NCBI RefSeq assembly: GCF_014839805.1
Contig: NC_051132.1
Coordinates: 6,324,001-6,388,000, forward strand
Length of the DNA: 64,000 bases
Direction of reading: 5' to 3'
DNA from: Manduca sexta
Taxonomy: Eukaryota; Arthropoda; Insecta; Lepidoptera; Sphingidae
Both the position numbers and the translations under genes were made by a program. This document shows, piece after piece, positions 45,805-59,500 of the stretch (position 1 is its first letter; each line of letters opens with the position of its first letter). The notes below the pieces were generated by a model that saw only the letters and a program-made list of their open reading frames with translations, was not told the origin of the DNA and searched no databases.

Positions 45805-48800
45805 ATGTATAAATTTACGAATCATTTATCAAATGCAAAACTGGTATTGGTATGTAAATAATTCGCATTCTTTAGTCTAATTCATAATATTATAATTTAA
45901 GCCTTACATTTTGTTTACAAATAGTAGCCATAAACCAATTTATCTGTGTATTTTACACTAATGTTTTCCCGAGTTTAGGCTGTTTGCTGTCACATTATGG
46001 GGTTCTGATGGGAGATTTCCAAGGATTTATTTTGTTTTGATGCCGTAATCAACAATAATAAGATCAACCTTGACATTATTGTCCCTTACATAACATCTTT
46101 TAACGTCATTACCCTAAATAACCTAAAATAATAGGCGGTGTATACACTGTAGATATTTTTCATCAAATTCTAGGTCAGAGGATCGCTTTCGATCCGGTCG
46201 TAAGTATGAGTCCACTATGAAGATTAATAGGAAAAAGTATCATAAACTTCCATGTAGTACTGTGGATATAGCATTATAAATATTATGTATACAGCAGTAG
46301 TATAGTGAGGAGCGATTTAGGTCTTTATCTCTTGATTAATTAGTCAGTAAGCATATTATGCTTATTATGGTTACTATTTGTAAATAAAATGTTTTGTTAA
46401 AAATAATAAAATTCATTCTTTTAAATGTGTTATTATACCATTTTCTAGATAGTAAGTGATTTCTTCCCCTCTGTCTTTATGCCACACATAGATATAGATT
46501 TTATTAGTTGCACAAGTTGTAGATGTTTTGTTTTAAATATGATACTTATTAGAACTTCATTAGTATGCAAGTATTAGGAACTAATTTGTTACTAAGAAAA
46601 ATAATTTAAATCTTTTATTTGCCATTAGAAATTTATGACATCTGTAAATAAATCTCATATACTATATTACTGTTATGCTTATATCAGCTATGCTATATTG
46701 ATTGATTAGCATATATTATTCCTATCTAAAAAGGGAAACTCATAAAAAAATGTTTCACAAGAATATTACAATTATTCTTTAATTGCCAAATCAGTATATT
46801 ACAATTTTAAAATTTTAATTTATAGTTTTTATAGATATTTATGCTCCATGTCTTTTCAGGTAAGAAGACAGATAGATGGAACGTCTGCTGCGCTAATAGT
46901 AATGCGGTCGCCGCGACGGCAATATGCGCAACAGGACGACAAGTGTGCCACACCACCGAGACCTCCCAAATCACGCAAACTCTTGTGGAGTGCTGTCGGT
47001 GCTACCGTGCTAACGGGAGCTGCTGTAGTTTACGCTAAGTATGACTTTGTTGTTTTTATTTTTTAACCTGACTATGTTCATTAATGTTATGTATTAGCAT
47101 AGGTATGTTTACCCATTTCCTTAACACTTGTTGTTAAAAACTGTGACTGAAGTGGGTAGAAGAAATGTCACTGTCACTGTCAGCTATGATGCTGAATAAA
47201 CATAATATTCATCTACTGAAATATTGTGTTTCCTTAAACATAACAGTTAGCCTGGCAGGGCCGGCTCATACAAAGTAATATACATAAGAAATATATCTTA
47301 GACCTTCTCATTGCCACACAATATCATGGTATAAACATCTTGTGCCCATTCATAAATTTTTGGTATCAACACTGATACAGGAGCAGTCCGGAGGCACGAA
47401 ACTGGTTAGAATCAAACATCCCTTGGGCCAATGACTTTGTGGCGCTTGTCTATCAAGAAAACACTACATATTGGAAGTTCTCAGTGAACCAGTTTAACAA
47501 AGCAACCACCGCACTCAGCCATTTTATGTTTGGAAAGGTAATTATAATATCTATATTGAATAGACCGGATTGATGTATAGAGTTGTCACATCTAATTGTG
47601 TAAAATATTTAGATAGAAGTAAAGTTGTGAATACTAAATAATAAATTCAGGACAAAAAGCATCGCCATAAAATACCTAGGTCCTAGAGTTATATGTTCTG
47701 AATTATAATTTGGATAAATTAACATTATTAACATTATATCTGAGGTTGTTAAAATGGTTACTTGAAGTTTAATAATTCCTTAAAAACCAACTTTTATTCT
47801 ATTATTTAAAATTTTTTCAGACATTTCAAAAACTTTTATGATTATTTCAGGAGGGTGTATCGCCACCAGATGTCAAGCCAAGATCAGAACAAGACATAGA
47901 TGCTGATGCTGCTAAAAGTTTTGCTAAGAAAGACTACCAGTGTGAGTATATGTTAATAGAAAATACACCTTTATAGCAAATAACATAAAATAAGTTTTGA
48001 TTAATTTGTTTATCTCATGGTTTAAAGCATGTTTTTTTGTGGTTTTATACATGATTACTGGTTACCCTACCAAATTAAATTTACTGTAAAAACACACATT
48101 ATGTTGGTTTCATCCTTTATTCACTTTTCTATTGTATTAGATTTAGCTGTATTGAATTATATTGTGTAACATGGTAATTTACAGTAAGAACTTTCATTTT
48201 ATGTCTCATCTTTTAAATACTAAAATGTAAAAAAGCAGAAAATTGAGTAAAATTCACCATCATGGTATATAAAATTCATAAAAAATCCTTCGAAATCCTT
48301 CTGGTTCTTTAAAAATATAACTTATCATTAGTGCTTATAACTGATCATAAGAGTGATATAACTAACAGCCGGAGATGTTTGCTAACAGTGCCACCGCCGT
48401 CATTCCAACCGTTGTACCATGAGGAAAAGAAATTGGAAACACCTAAAGTTGAAACACCAGGTAAAACAATATATAAAATGTTAAGTTCGTTTGAAATTTT
48501 GAATTTCTTACACTTATGAGTGATCAATATTTCAATTACAATAAAAAAAATTACATATTAATTTATTGAGTTCAATTAATTTTGTAGGGTTAATTATGTA
48601 GTGTCTTTATTAGGGAGTCCTATTTTTTATAATTGGCAATAATTTACTCAAGAATACTCAATGAAAATAACATGTGACTATGTTGGTTTTAACAATGAGA
48701 GTTAATTTTTGTCTTATAGGTGGTAATATAGACATAATTTATGATTTTTACATAAAAACTATTTCTCATATTACAGCAACACTAGTCCAAACAGAGAAAT

Positions 48801-51800
48801 GTGAGCCGGCCTCCCCTCCACCAGTGAAAATCACTAAGGACATGGTGGAACTTGAACACGACATGCACGAAAACACTAAGATGGCCGTAGACAACTTTAA
48901 AAAGGCCACACAGTACTGCACAGATTATAATAAGGCTCTGTATAAGGTAATTGTTTATCGTAGACGCTGGTACGCGCCGCACGTTATTTTATAAGACACG
49001 TAAAATATTGATCAAACATGTTTTCATGGATCACCTTTATAATATATATCGTAGAACCTTGTAATATTGAGCCAGTGGAATGTTGTTATATTAGTTTAAA
49101 TTGTGTATTTGTTTTTACAGGTTGTGGAATCCTCTCTAGATGACCTAGATAGGAAGTATTTCACGGCGCTACAGGGCGCTCAATCAGAGAGGGATGGTGC
49201 AATCAAGAAGGCACAGGAAGCGTCGGCTAAAGCGAAACTCGCCATTGGTACGTTTACAAATGTATCTTATTTATAAATGAATAATTTAAAAATGTGTTCC
49301 TGGCTGTAATAAAGTTTCCTTTCAACAGAATTTAAATAAAATGACAGGCTGGCAAAATAATAACTATATTAAAAGATACAGTTATTATAACAGTCAACAA
49401 TTCATATTCAATTGATGAGTCCATTTAATTCATTTTACCATGTCTGAAAAAATAATTCAATTGTTTTGTAATCTTGAATAATACATTGAAATCTTTGGAG
49501 GTGCCTTAAGAGAAAATTCTGGATTTTGTAATTTGTTGTAAATATATATTCACCTATTAAGCCTCTTTTAGAGTATACTTCATTCTGCATATACATTGTT
49601 ATTTTCCTGCTCAATCTAATTTGTCAGTTATAATACCATCAATTATTGTTTTTTTTCCAGAGACATTAGATCGCATGATAAAGGCTGGTGTGCAAGCGCC
49701 GCCGGAGTCGATCGTGGCGACGCAGCGGTACATCAAGCAGTTCAGGGCGGACCTGGCCGCCGCAGAGGCCGAGTTCAAAGTCGAACTGGACAAATCCGTG
49801 CTTAGCGACAAGTATTGGAATAAGGTAAAGTTGCTTGTGTTTTATTACCAAACTTAAGAAATAAGTCAACTTTACTGTCAGTTTCATAGCGACAATAGAC
49901 CTAGAATAAAGTTTAATTGCCACGTTTACAAGTGATTTATTTGAATAAAGTAATTTATTTTTTCGTGAACGCGTACTTTTAAATTCAATACAAATGCGCT
50001 AAGGTTTTGTTTCAAAAAGTAAAATGGAGGTACAGGAAAGACAGAGTTTAAAAGTTAAAAACATACATATTTTAATGTAACAATGTGATACCAACAGGTG
50101 GAAACGGCTCGCAACGCGTACAAGGAGGAGTTGCAGATTCTGTTCCCGGGCTTGGATCTTAACACTCGCAAGCTTGACATCAAAGGCGACACCGATTTGC
50201 TGCTACTCTATGCGCTTAAGCAGGTAAAATTTCTATTTATGGTTGAACGAAACACCTAATGATAGACTAGCCTGTATGGTCGAGGACCTTTGCGTCTTCC
50301 ATTAAAAAAGTAAACTGTATCGAAAAAAATATATATAAGTGGAACACCTGTATAAACATTTGTTTAGCAATTGTGTGCAAAAAAAAAAGTGCTGTAGATG
50401 TATAATATCTTTTCTTGGTTTGAGCAATTTTTTTTTGGATTTCATTGTAAATGGTAACAATTACTGTTTTTTTTTCAGGTTCAATTCCTGCAAAACCAGC
50501 TGGCTGAGTTGCAGACTGTTAGGGACTTGAAAATCAATAGGGCTATTGAATGTAAGTTTTATTATTGTTTTTCTAGGCTTTTGATATAATTTGAATGAAA
50601 AAAGAGGCTTATTGTTATCCATTCCGAAATTTTTAAGGCCACGACGAGAAAGCAATAATTGAAGCTAAGGTCGAGGATATGATTAAGTCTGAGAGAATCG
50701 AGAGGGAGAAGGAATTCCAAAAGAGGGTATGCTTTTTTTATAAATATACTAGACTAGATATTTATATGGTGAACATCAATTACAGTCAAAAATATATGAA
50801 CTATTTTTTTCATTAGTAGAAAAAAAATAGAAATAATTTTAAATTATTAAGGACTGAAAAAAAGTATTATTGATATCCATGATTTTTTAATCTATTTTTA
50901 TTTTCAGAGTCTAGCCATCCAAGCAGAGGCTAACAGACACTTGAAAGAGCAACTTAAGAAACAATTTGAGATCCAGCAGGAAGTGTTGCAAGATAGACTT
51001 AGCAAGAAAGAGAAGGAGGTTTGACATAGTTTACTGTTCCATATTTATGTTCCGTATTTTTTTTTTAATAAAAAACACGGAAAAATGACTGCATCGCACT
51101 CGATGGTCAGTGCAATGGAATCCAAATATGTATAGTATTGGTCAACACGAGAAGGGACTAATCAGAATACATTTTATTTTGAGTGAATGGTTTTACCCAA
51201 GGTTACCACTGGGATCGTTTATAGATTACTTCAATTACAGAAATATACTCTTCAATATCGATGTTTTTTTGTGACAGGTGATGGCGAAATTCAGCCGATC
51301 AGTGTCTGAGCAAGTGGAGAAGGAGCGAGTGCAGTTCAAGAAGGAGCTAGCGGCGATGGCGGGCAAACTGCAGGCCATAGAGCAGACGCTCAAACGTAAT
51401 GCATTTCATGTTTTTATTGTATATTTTTTACATGGTACGCAGGGGATGTTTGATATTGAGTAGAAAAATCCAATATCACTTTGCCCGAACCGGGCATCGA
51501 ACTCCAGACCTCAGCACTGCAGTCGTATTGTAATAAGACTACGGCAATAGCGGCATTGTATTTAAAAAAATATGAATAATATAATTGTGAAGTTTACTTA
51601 GTGAGTTAGTTACAAGTTATATATTGTGTTGTTTCGTGTGCCAGAGCGTGCGAAGGCGGAGGCGGAGGCGCGCCGCTCGCAGTCGCTGTGGGCGGCGGCC
51701 GAGGCGCTGCTCGCCGCCACGCGCCGCCAGGCGCCCGAGACCAAGGTCGACGGGGAACTCACCGCACTCGAAAAAGCTGGTCAGAATACTTTTTTAATAC

Positions 51801-53393
51801 TACCTACAACGAAGTATGAGTAGATGAAAAAATGGAGAAGTCATGAAATTGAATGATTGTTTGAATGTAGTAATTGCGAAACATTGTGTTTGTTGTATAC
51901 AAGGAAAAGTTATTATTTTTATCATTTGAAAATAATAAAATATATATTCTATTGTTAAAAATTAGACTAAATTTACTACTTTAATATTTAAATTTAGGTG
52001 TTATAAATAGTAAAGTCATCGATAATTATCGATTGTTTATTAAACATTTATCGATAAAACTTTTTTATAACAGGTAAAGATGACAAGTTAGTGCAAACGA
52101 TACTTAAGGGGATCCCGGCGGAAGTCCGCGAGAAGGGCATCGTTACTGAGAGGTCGCTCAGGGAGAGGTTCGATAAGGTATGAAGCTAACGCTAATCGCT
52201 AATATTTGTTTCAAGTTGTCATCTCTACCAGTGATCATGTTCAGACATATTAAAATCTTAATTTAAATAATACACAACTTTTTTTTTATTGTAAAAAAAT
52301 AATGGCAAATGTAGACACAAAACATCTTAATACTTTTTTTCTCAACGACTGCTAAGATATTTCATGTCAAAACTTTCTTGAGCTGGCAGTAAACTTATAA
52401 GTACATATTTATAGGACGCGAGCTTGTCGCGCGATTTATGAATGGAATCAAATGTACAGAATCACACCATATAAGTGAAGATTGGGGATGCAGTAAAATA
52501 ATTTATCAATGAATGCACTTGTTTAAACAAATTAGTATTCGAATATACTTTTGATAAAAATAAATTTTACATAAATATTTTCAATAAATTAAAAATTAAT
52601 TTAAAACTAATCGTGTAATAAATATACTCAATATTATATTAAAAGCTACTTCCTTTTCAATATGCACTAATATTGTAATCGCTATCTGCTGTTTGTAGAT
52701 GGAGAAGACAGCGGCGAAGGTGGCGTTGGTGGGACGTGACGGCGCCTCTTTGCCTGTCTACTTCCTTTCGTGGTTGCAATCGAAGCTTTTGTTCCAAAAG
52801 GTATGTACTACTGTGACGAAGTTCCAATTTAGTCATTCTTATTGCTTGCATCGTTTAGTGGCAGGTTTTATGGCCTGGGGACTACATGGAATTTAATTTT
52901 AGGTTCTGAGTAATATTTTCTTTTTTCAGTTTTCTGAAATTCCCAAGGATGAGTTGGACAACCTGCCCACAGATTTCACGAAATTGGACACGTTCGACAT
53001 CATACAGAGGGCGAGGTGAGTTTAGTTAAATCTATTTTATTTTTAGGTAATTTGTATACCTATTCCCATTGGTATTAACACTGGTATTATATATTTGTAT
53101 CTTCGAATACGAGCATATACAGGGTGTAAGAAAACTGTTACCAAAAACGAAGACAGCTAGAGATTTCTGTGAAAATGTGTTGCGATAATACAAGATTGTG
53201 TGTGCGTACGCGCAGGTACTACATGGACCAGGGCGACCTGGGCGCGGCGCTGCGCTACGTGAACCTGCTGCAGGGCGGCGCGCGCGCGGCGGCCGCGGCC
53301 TGGGCGCGCGCCGCGCGGCACCACCTCGAGACGCGCCAGGCCGCGCATGCGCTCATGGCACACGCCTCCGTCTCCGGGCTGCTCTATCTCTGA
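45805..53393 (+). CDS. Mic60: MICOS complex subunit Mic60 (mitofilin)
   Basis: Mic60 is the core MICOS subunit that holds cristae junctions in the inner mitochondrial membrane. Eighteen exons: 45805-45849, 46860-47038, 47381-47537, 47851-47941, 48389-48460, 48777-48946, 49121-49247, 49661-49824, 50098-50223, 50479-50551, 50638-50726, 50908-51018, 51278-51395, 51645-51779, 52074-52177, 52699-52800, 52930-53015, 53216-53393. The sum is 2127 nt, 708 residues plus stop, and every junction keeps phase. There is a basic presequence (residues 1-55, ends PPRPPKSRK), one membrane segment (about 56-73, LLWSAVGATVLTGAAVVY), an intermembrane-space body with PEARNWLESNIPW, and a long charged coiled coil (exons 6-13). 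The C-terminal mitofilin signature runs from exon 14 to 18 (LPVYFLSWLQSKLLF; YYMDQGDLGAALRYVNLLQG; HHLETRQAAHAL). Exons 14 and 18 are very GC-rich. Donors of exons 12 (GTTTGA) and 14 (GTCAGA) are weak but kept in phase. Confidence 0.96.
51463..51560 (-). mobile_element. SINE head fragment (family A), inverted, in Mic60 intron 13
   Basis: The plus strand reads aatccaatatcactttgccc, gaaccgggcatcgaactcc and agacctcagcactgcagtcg, the reverse of the A-family head with its B box. It lies about 70 bases after exon 13. Confidence 0.7.
52017..52056. promoter_or_regulatory. Cluster of ATCGAT (DRE-like) motifs in Mic60 intron 14
   Basis: Three ATCGAT cores occur within 40 bases (tcatcgataattatcgattg, then atttatcgataaaac), two of them as a palindrome. 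This is the same motif as in the Mic60/mRpL35 promoter region. A regulatory role is only a guess, and AT-rich DNA yields this motif easily. It ends just before the exon 15 acceptor. Confidence 0.3.
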
Positions 53394-56300
53394 ACACGGC
53401 GCTCGGCACAGGGGATAAACGCAACACCTACACCACACGCCTTCAACTCATACAAACATTACCTATGAATTTACAACACCAATATTTTATTTATTGAAAG
53501 AAACATGAGTACCTTTCTACCTGTAAATATTGTTATTCAGTGTTGTCATTGTTTTAATGTAATCTATGCAACCATGTACTGATTAAATTAAAAGTGGATA
53601 AATAATATTTATCGGTAAGACTTTGAAATCAATGCTTAAAATTTACATAGGTCTTGCGTTTAATCTCACATAGTTAGAAATGGAAATTATCATCAAACTT
53701 ATTATGAACATTTTGTTAAATACCGAGTCTTATAACCTATCTTATCCGTCACATCGTTCTTCAGTAAAAGATAGTAAAGATATATTCACATCCTCCTTTT
53801 ACAGTCAATTATACACTGTTTATATTTTAAATCAAAATTAATTGATTTTGCAATGATTTTGTCAGTTTGGTTTTTGATACTTGCACTTGTCTATTCTCAA
53901 ATAGTATGATCAAACAATTATCGACTGACAGGAATCGACTATAAAGTCATATGTATGCGTAGACGACGTGTCGCTTTATACTATAGTAGGTATACTTTGT
54001 TACATATGAACCTGTATGTTGTAGCTAGACAGCTTTTTGTGGCACATACGTCAGCATTTAGCATGAAATTTTTCTTCAAGAATTGCTGTTCAATGACGTA
54101 GAAGTAAATATTGGGAATAGTATACATTGCATCTGGCAAGACAATATTATAACACTGATTTATAAAATAATAATATTATGTAGCGAAATTAAAAATGCTT
54201 TAGTAAATTTATATAACTTGTTATTTATTTAAACAAAAGGTTCACATTATTATTAATGTTAGGTGAATGATAGCTCGATATAATATAATTATATAGAAAA
54301 ACGGGAAAACGAGGAAACTGCCGTGTTATGATTTTTTGGCATACACAACATGGTGTGAATATTATTATTCTACTTCATATTTATTTTTGAATATAAAAAC
54401 AGTTTTTTTGGAGTGTTTGTTTTACCATCGTTGAGTTGGTTTTATGAAGTGAGTGTAGCCAGTAAGTACATTAAAGTATACCCCACTTTCGTTCAAAGTT
54501 CTATTTTTAAATAGAAAATTGAAAAAAATCGATTGATTTATTTGTTAAAAGGTTGAGAATTTTGTGAAGAATATCAAAAATCTTTTTTAAAAATGTAAAA
54601 GTAACAACTACTGCTGGACATAGAAAAATAGCAAAAATTTTCATATTTCTTTTTTGCATAAAACATTTTGCATTTAATTTAAAAGTGACTTGAATTTCGC
54701 TGCCAGCGTTAAATGTGGACGGATCTTAATTTATGTAAATATTAAAATGTTGTATGTAATAAATTAACATAATGTTTTTTATTTCTATGTTTCCTTTGAC
54801 GTTTATGGTTTTTTGTCATGGCGTGACTTTAAAAATACTTAAAGTTTTGATACATAAATTTAACAGCTAAAGGCCAAACGGGTGTTTTTCAGAAATACTT
54901 TCTATGTACTTGGTACAAAATTGGGGCTGTTTACAATTTAAGACGATTTATAATTATACTTTAAATTAAAATTTGATTGAACATTCTTACAAAATCAGCT
55001 TTCCAAACTGGGCCCTTATGCTGTATGATAGTGTAAACGCGTAACGCGGCCGTGTCATGTTATCTTCGAGAAATGTGCGTGGAATGGTATTCTGTAAGCC
55101 AAATTTCTATAGTACTAAACATGATGCGTTGTGTTACGTGCTTGTTACACACTGTCAAAATAACGTGCGGGATAGAGAATAAGGCCCCAGGTGAGACGAG
55201 GTGTTACTGCTTTCAGTGCAATAACTGTCTTAAATGTTGTATTGGTATTGTGTGAGATAACTTTGTATAGCAGAATATGAACAACTATCGTTTTTATTGA
55301 CATATGTAATCATGTAAATTCACTTGGAATTTAAACGAATATTTAACTTGCAGCAGGTGTCATGACTTATCAGTTAGTCAGAGTGAGTCAGAAATAAGTA
55401 CATATTTACGACGTACTGATAAACTTTGGTTAGTGGACTTATAGCCAGACCCAAAGTGAATTATTTATTGAAACGCAGATCTATATAAATTAGAATTCTC
55501 TGACCCAGACGTGTGGGTAGTTGAACAAATAGGAGTAAGGGAAGGGCAGCTGTGCCCCTGAATTTAACGCAAGTACTCTTTTTTTGTATAATGTGTTGAA
55601 TTACTGGGACTACATAGACCTACTTTATTGTTTAACTTCATAATTTAAAAACATTTTATTTATTTTAATAAAAAGTTTCACGGAATAATTTTATTCTTAT
55701 AGGATTACCATGCAGCTTATTAGTATGCAGATCTTGGGAAGTTTCTTTAGTTTTAGTTAATTTTTAAGTCTGGTGGGTAACTTACAATAGTTCACTTTGA
55801 GTAGCGCACTTTGAGTATGCACAAGAAGCGTATGCATCTAGGTTTTTGGTAGTGCTAGGTTCTAGTTATTACTGTTTTTTATAAACTTCCTAAATTAATT
55901 CAATTAATTGTCCGTAATCAAGTGGACTTAAGTAGGTCTGTGATAAAAAAAAATATTGCATCAAAACTTTTTTTTAGAAGAAATTTATCAGCATAAAGTG
56001 CCAAAGTTAATGTCTCAAAAGAACATTTCAAACTCGGATGGATCAAAATAATAAAATCAAACCCAGTTTACAAAAATATATACAATGATTAGAATAACTC
56101 CGAATATAATCAATGCAAGGAAAATGTTTGTAAGTTTGTTTGTGTTTAGTGCTATAAGTCTTGCTCGTATTCGATATCATTCTACGTAAGCGTACAAGAA
56201 GAAGAAAAAGAAGACCGGTGTTCTAATCGTTTCTTCTTTCTCCTATTCCGACACATAATTTCGTCAGAGTATATAAAGAATTTAGATCTTATGCCTTTAA

Positions 56301-56583
56301 TTGCAATTCTATCAGTTACTGCATTGTGGCGTAGAAATTTTAAAAAATTAAGCCGTCTTCATAAACCATTAAAAACAAAATATAACATATCATTACCTAC
56401 TAATTAAAACATTGTTTTCGTATTTATTTTGTTGTTCATGTATTTATCTAGCTTAGTTAGCTATTTTAATTGGTCACCGGCTTCAAAATTGGTAAATAAC
56501 CAATATATAGGATAAAAAGTTTCAATGGTAATTAATTAAATTAAAATATATTTTAAGATAATAAACCATTTCTTAACTCCTAG
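53394..56583. other. Mic60 3' untranslated region and spacer to the Mic60-like gene
   Basis: Several polyadenylation-type signals (attaaa near 53582, aataaa near 53600, aataaa near 54758) follow the Mic60 stop. The first coding exon of the downstream Mic60-like gene should lie in this interval but could not be fixed. Two very short phase-0 candidates are ATG at 55073 (7 codons, then GTAAGC) and ATG at 56113 (2 codons, then GTAAGT). No mobile element was recognised. Confidence 0.5.
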
Positions 56584-59500
56584 CACTGCCGCAACGCTAC
56601 AGAATTCCAGATCGCATATATTTCATACTCATATCCGTTTCGTAAATACAAGAATCCTAAAGAGCGTGAGGTCTGCCCCCCACCGCCTTTGCCGCCGCCC
56701 CCACCACCGAGGGACACTCGTCTATTTTGGGGGAGCATGGCGGCTCTGGTCTTGGCAGGAGGTTTCGCCGCTTATGCCAAGTGAGGATATTAAGTTGGTG
56801 TTTGTGATAGACTAGGCATTGTCTAAGGCTTTGTACGCGTTAAAGGCCTTTCCCGCTATAAAAATATCTAAATCACTAAAGCCATTTATTCGATGACAGC
56901 TTCATCTACTTAAAAAATCAAATTGAAAATTCGAATTACCTACTGGCATTAAAATTTCCCGATAATATTATGTTAATCCAGAACATGTTCCATCCCTGTG
57001 TAAAATTTCATCCAAAAATCTGTTCAACTGTGCTCTGAAAATTCCAACAATATAGCATATTGAAGAGTATTTGAATTTGTTATAAATAGTAGTCGTTAAT
57101 ACTAACTATTTTTGCTTGTACTTGGTACATCCAAGCAGTATTTGACCACGAAGAAATGTGGGATATAATAATATTTAGACTGGCTTTAGAAGTACCTATT
57201 ATGTGTTTTGGTTTGTTTTGCAGCTTGCTTTAAAACCTACAGTATTAGATAATACAGGAGGCCATAACGATATAACGATATAAGTATTATATATAATATA
57301 TATCCAAAGAAACTAATGTATAAAAACATTTTTAGGCGTAACCCTGAAGTCCGTGATTGGTTAACACTCAACGCCCCATGGTTTGATGACTTAATAGCTA
57401 TCGTTTATAGAGAAAATATGACTTATTCAGAGTTCGCATTCAAATGCGTTGAAGATTTAAGAAAATATTTACTAAACTACTTCGCAGATGATACCAATCC
57501 GAAACAGTGCTCTTTGGAAGGCGGTCCCGTTGATATTCCAGGTTAGTTTTTTTAATAGATACAGATTTTTAGGCTATTTTTTTTATTAACCTGCATGATG
57601 CGACGAGCGAGCCGTTCTGCTGGTAAGTCTCGTCCGTCCATAAACAGTTGAAATATCATTCGAAAACTGAATTATAAACTGCGTGTATCACCCTCAGACA
57701 TTACAGATATGATTAAGCCTCATAATAACATAGATATACACTAGCAAAAAATTCTTTTAACGGAATGTTACACTGTTTGCTCAATGTTCCTTGTTGGTTT
57801 AAAATGAAGCTACTTAACACATAGCAATTAACACCATTATAAGATAAAACAAATATGTTAGAAGTTACTAAAGGCTAGATGGAACCGCTGACATTGTTTT
57901 TACACAAAGAGTAGTTTATTTATTTGTATCTTCATATAAGTTTTATTTTCCAGCCGTACCAGATGAACCGAAGGAAAAGAAATCAGCTGGTGAATACTGT
58001 TTATGATTCATTATTGAAATCTGGATCTCCTCAATCATAGGAGCATTAAAAAACGAATATATTTAATTCTAGTCTTCATATGACGGTTCATTTAAGACTC
58101 AAATATTTAGATATTTAGGGTACCTGAATTATGGACTACTTAAAACAAATTTGCAGAAGTCGCTGAAGAATTAACACCATGCCAAAGAGTACCGCCACCT
58201 CTAATAACTAAGGATATTTGTGAAATCGAGAAATGCATCAAAGATCTCGGAGACAAGGCTATCAATAATTACCGTGCTGCGAAAAGAGCATGTGCAAATT
58301 ACAACAAGGTAAGTCCTACGTAGGTAAAAAGTAGATATTATACCCACCGAGGTATAGATAGTATTTTTTATTTTGCCTCATAATAAAATAATCTGTTACT
58401 GCATCTGTATTACAGCAAGTTAGGACTATGTATTGCAGAATAAGCAAGGGATCCCTACAGTATTAAGCGAGACCGCTTCCTAAATTTTTTTATACTGGCT
58501 TTTATTTCAGCTTGTAGAAGAGATGATGCTAGATTTCTCTCTGTCTAATCTGGATGATCTTCATACAGCCATGGGCAAGCGCGGAGAACAAGTCAAAGAT
58601 TATTTGAAAAAAGCTGCTTGTGCCAAGACACAACTGGGTTCGTAGTATTATTAGACTATACTATACTAATATGTATATTGGTTTTCTTTGCAAAGTATAA
58701 GTAAGATAAAATATTTTTTTTTTGCTGTAAAAAAATGTTATTTTGTCCAATTCAACCACAGTTAATCTGTCTAAGCGGCAATAGCCTAGTTGGGAGTGGA
58801 ACGGACTGTAGTAACGAATGTCCGCAAGTTCAAATCCCAAGTGCAAGCACCTGTGATTTTTTAAAGTTATGTGTAAATTCTTTGTGAATTATCGCTTGTT
58901 TTAACGGCGAAGAAAACATCGTGAGGGAACCTTCATACTTAAGAAGCTCTATATATATGAGAATTTTAAGTGTATGTGAAGTCTGCCAATCCACACTAGG
59001 CCAGCGTAGTGGACTAAGGCCTAATCCTTTTCAGTAATAGAGTAGGCCCGTTCCCAGTAGTGGGAGAGTATATAATGCACGGCGGATATAATGTGTCTGA
59101 AACTAAATTATATACATGCTTACCTAAACTGTTTTAGATGAATTAACCCGATATTTCTCATGTGGCGTCGATGCGCCCAAAGACGAAATAGATAACACCA
59201 AATGTATGATTAAAGACTACCAAAATAGGATCACGACTATGAAATCAGAGTATGAGTGGGAACACGACAAATCTATAGTCATGGATAGACAGTGGCAGAA
59301 GGTAGTGTAACTCTATGTACGATTATTGATTTTGATTATGTTAGATGAAGTTTCTTATAGTCAACACCTCATTTAAGGATAATTTTTAATAAACTCTTCC
59401 TACTCAGCTATCAGTGGCGAAAGTGAAATTTTTCGAAAGGGACCTGACATAACATATAAGTTAATATTCATTATTGCGGTCTGCAAATACTTCTAAAGAT

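Noticed and set aside
53157..53497. Overlapping long frames on both strands around the last Mic60 exon
   Set aside because: They are shadows of the very GC-rich last exon (53216-53393), whose real frame carries the mitofilin signature.
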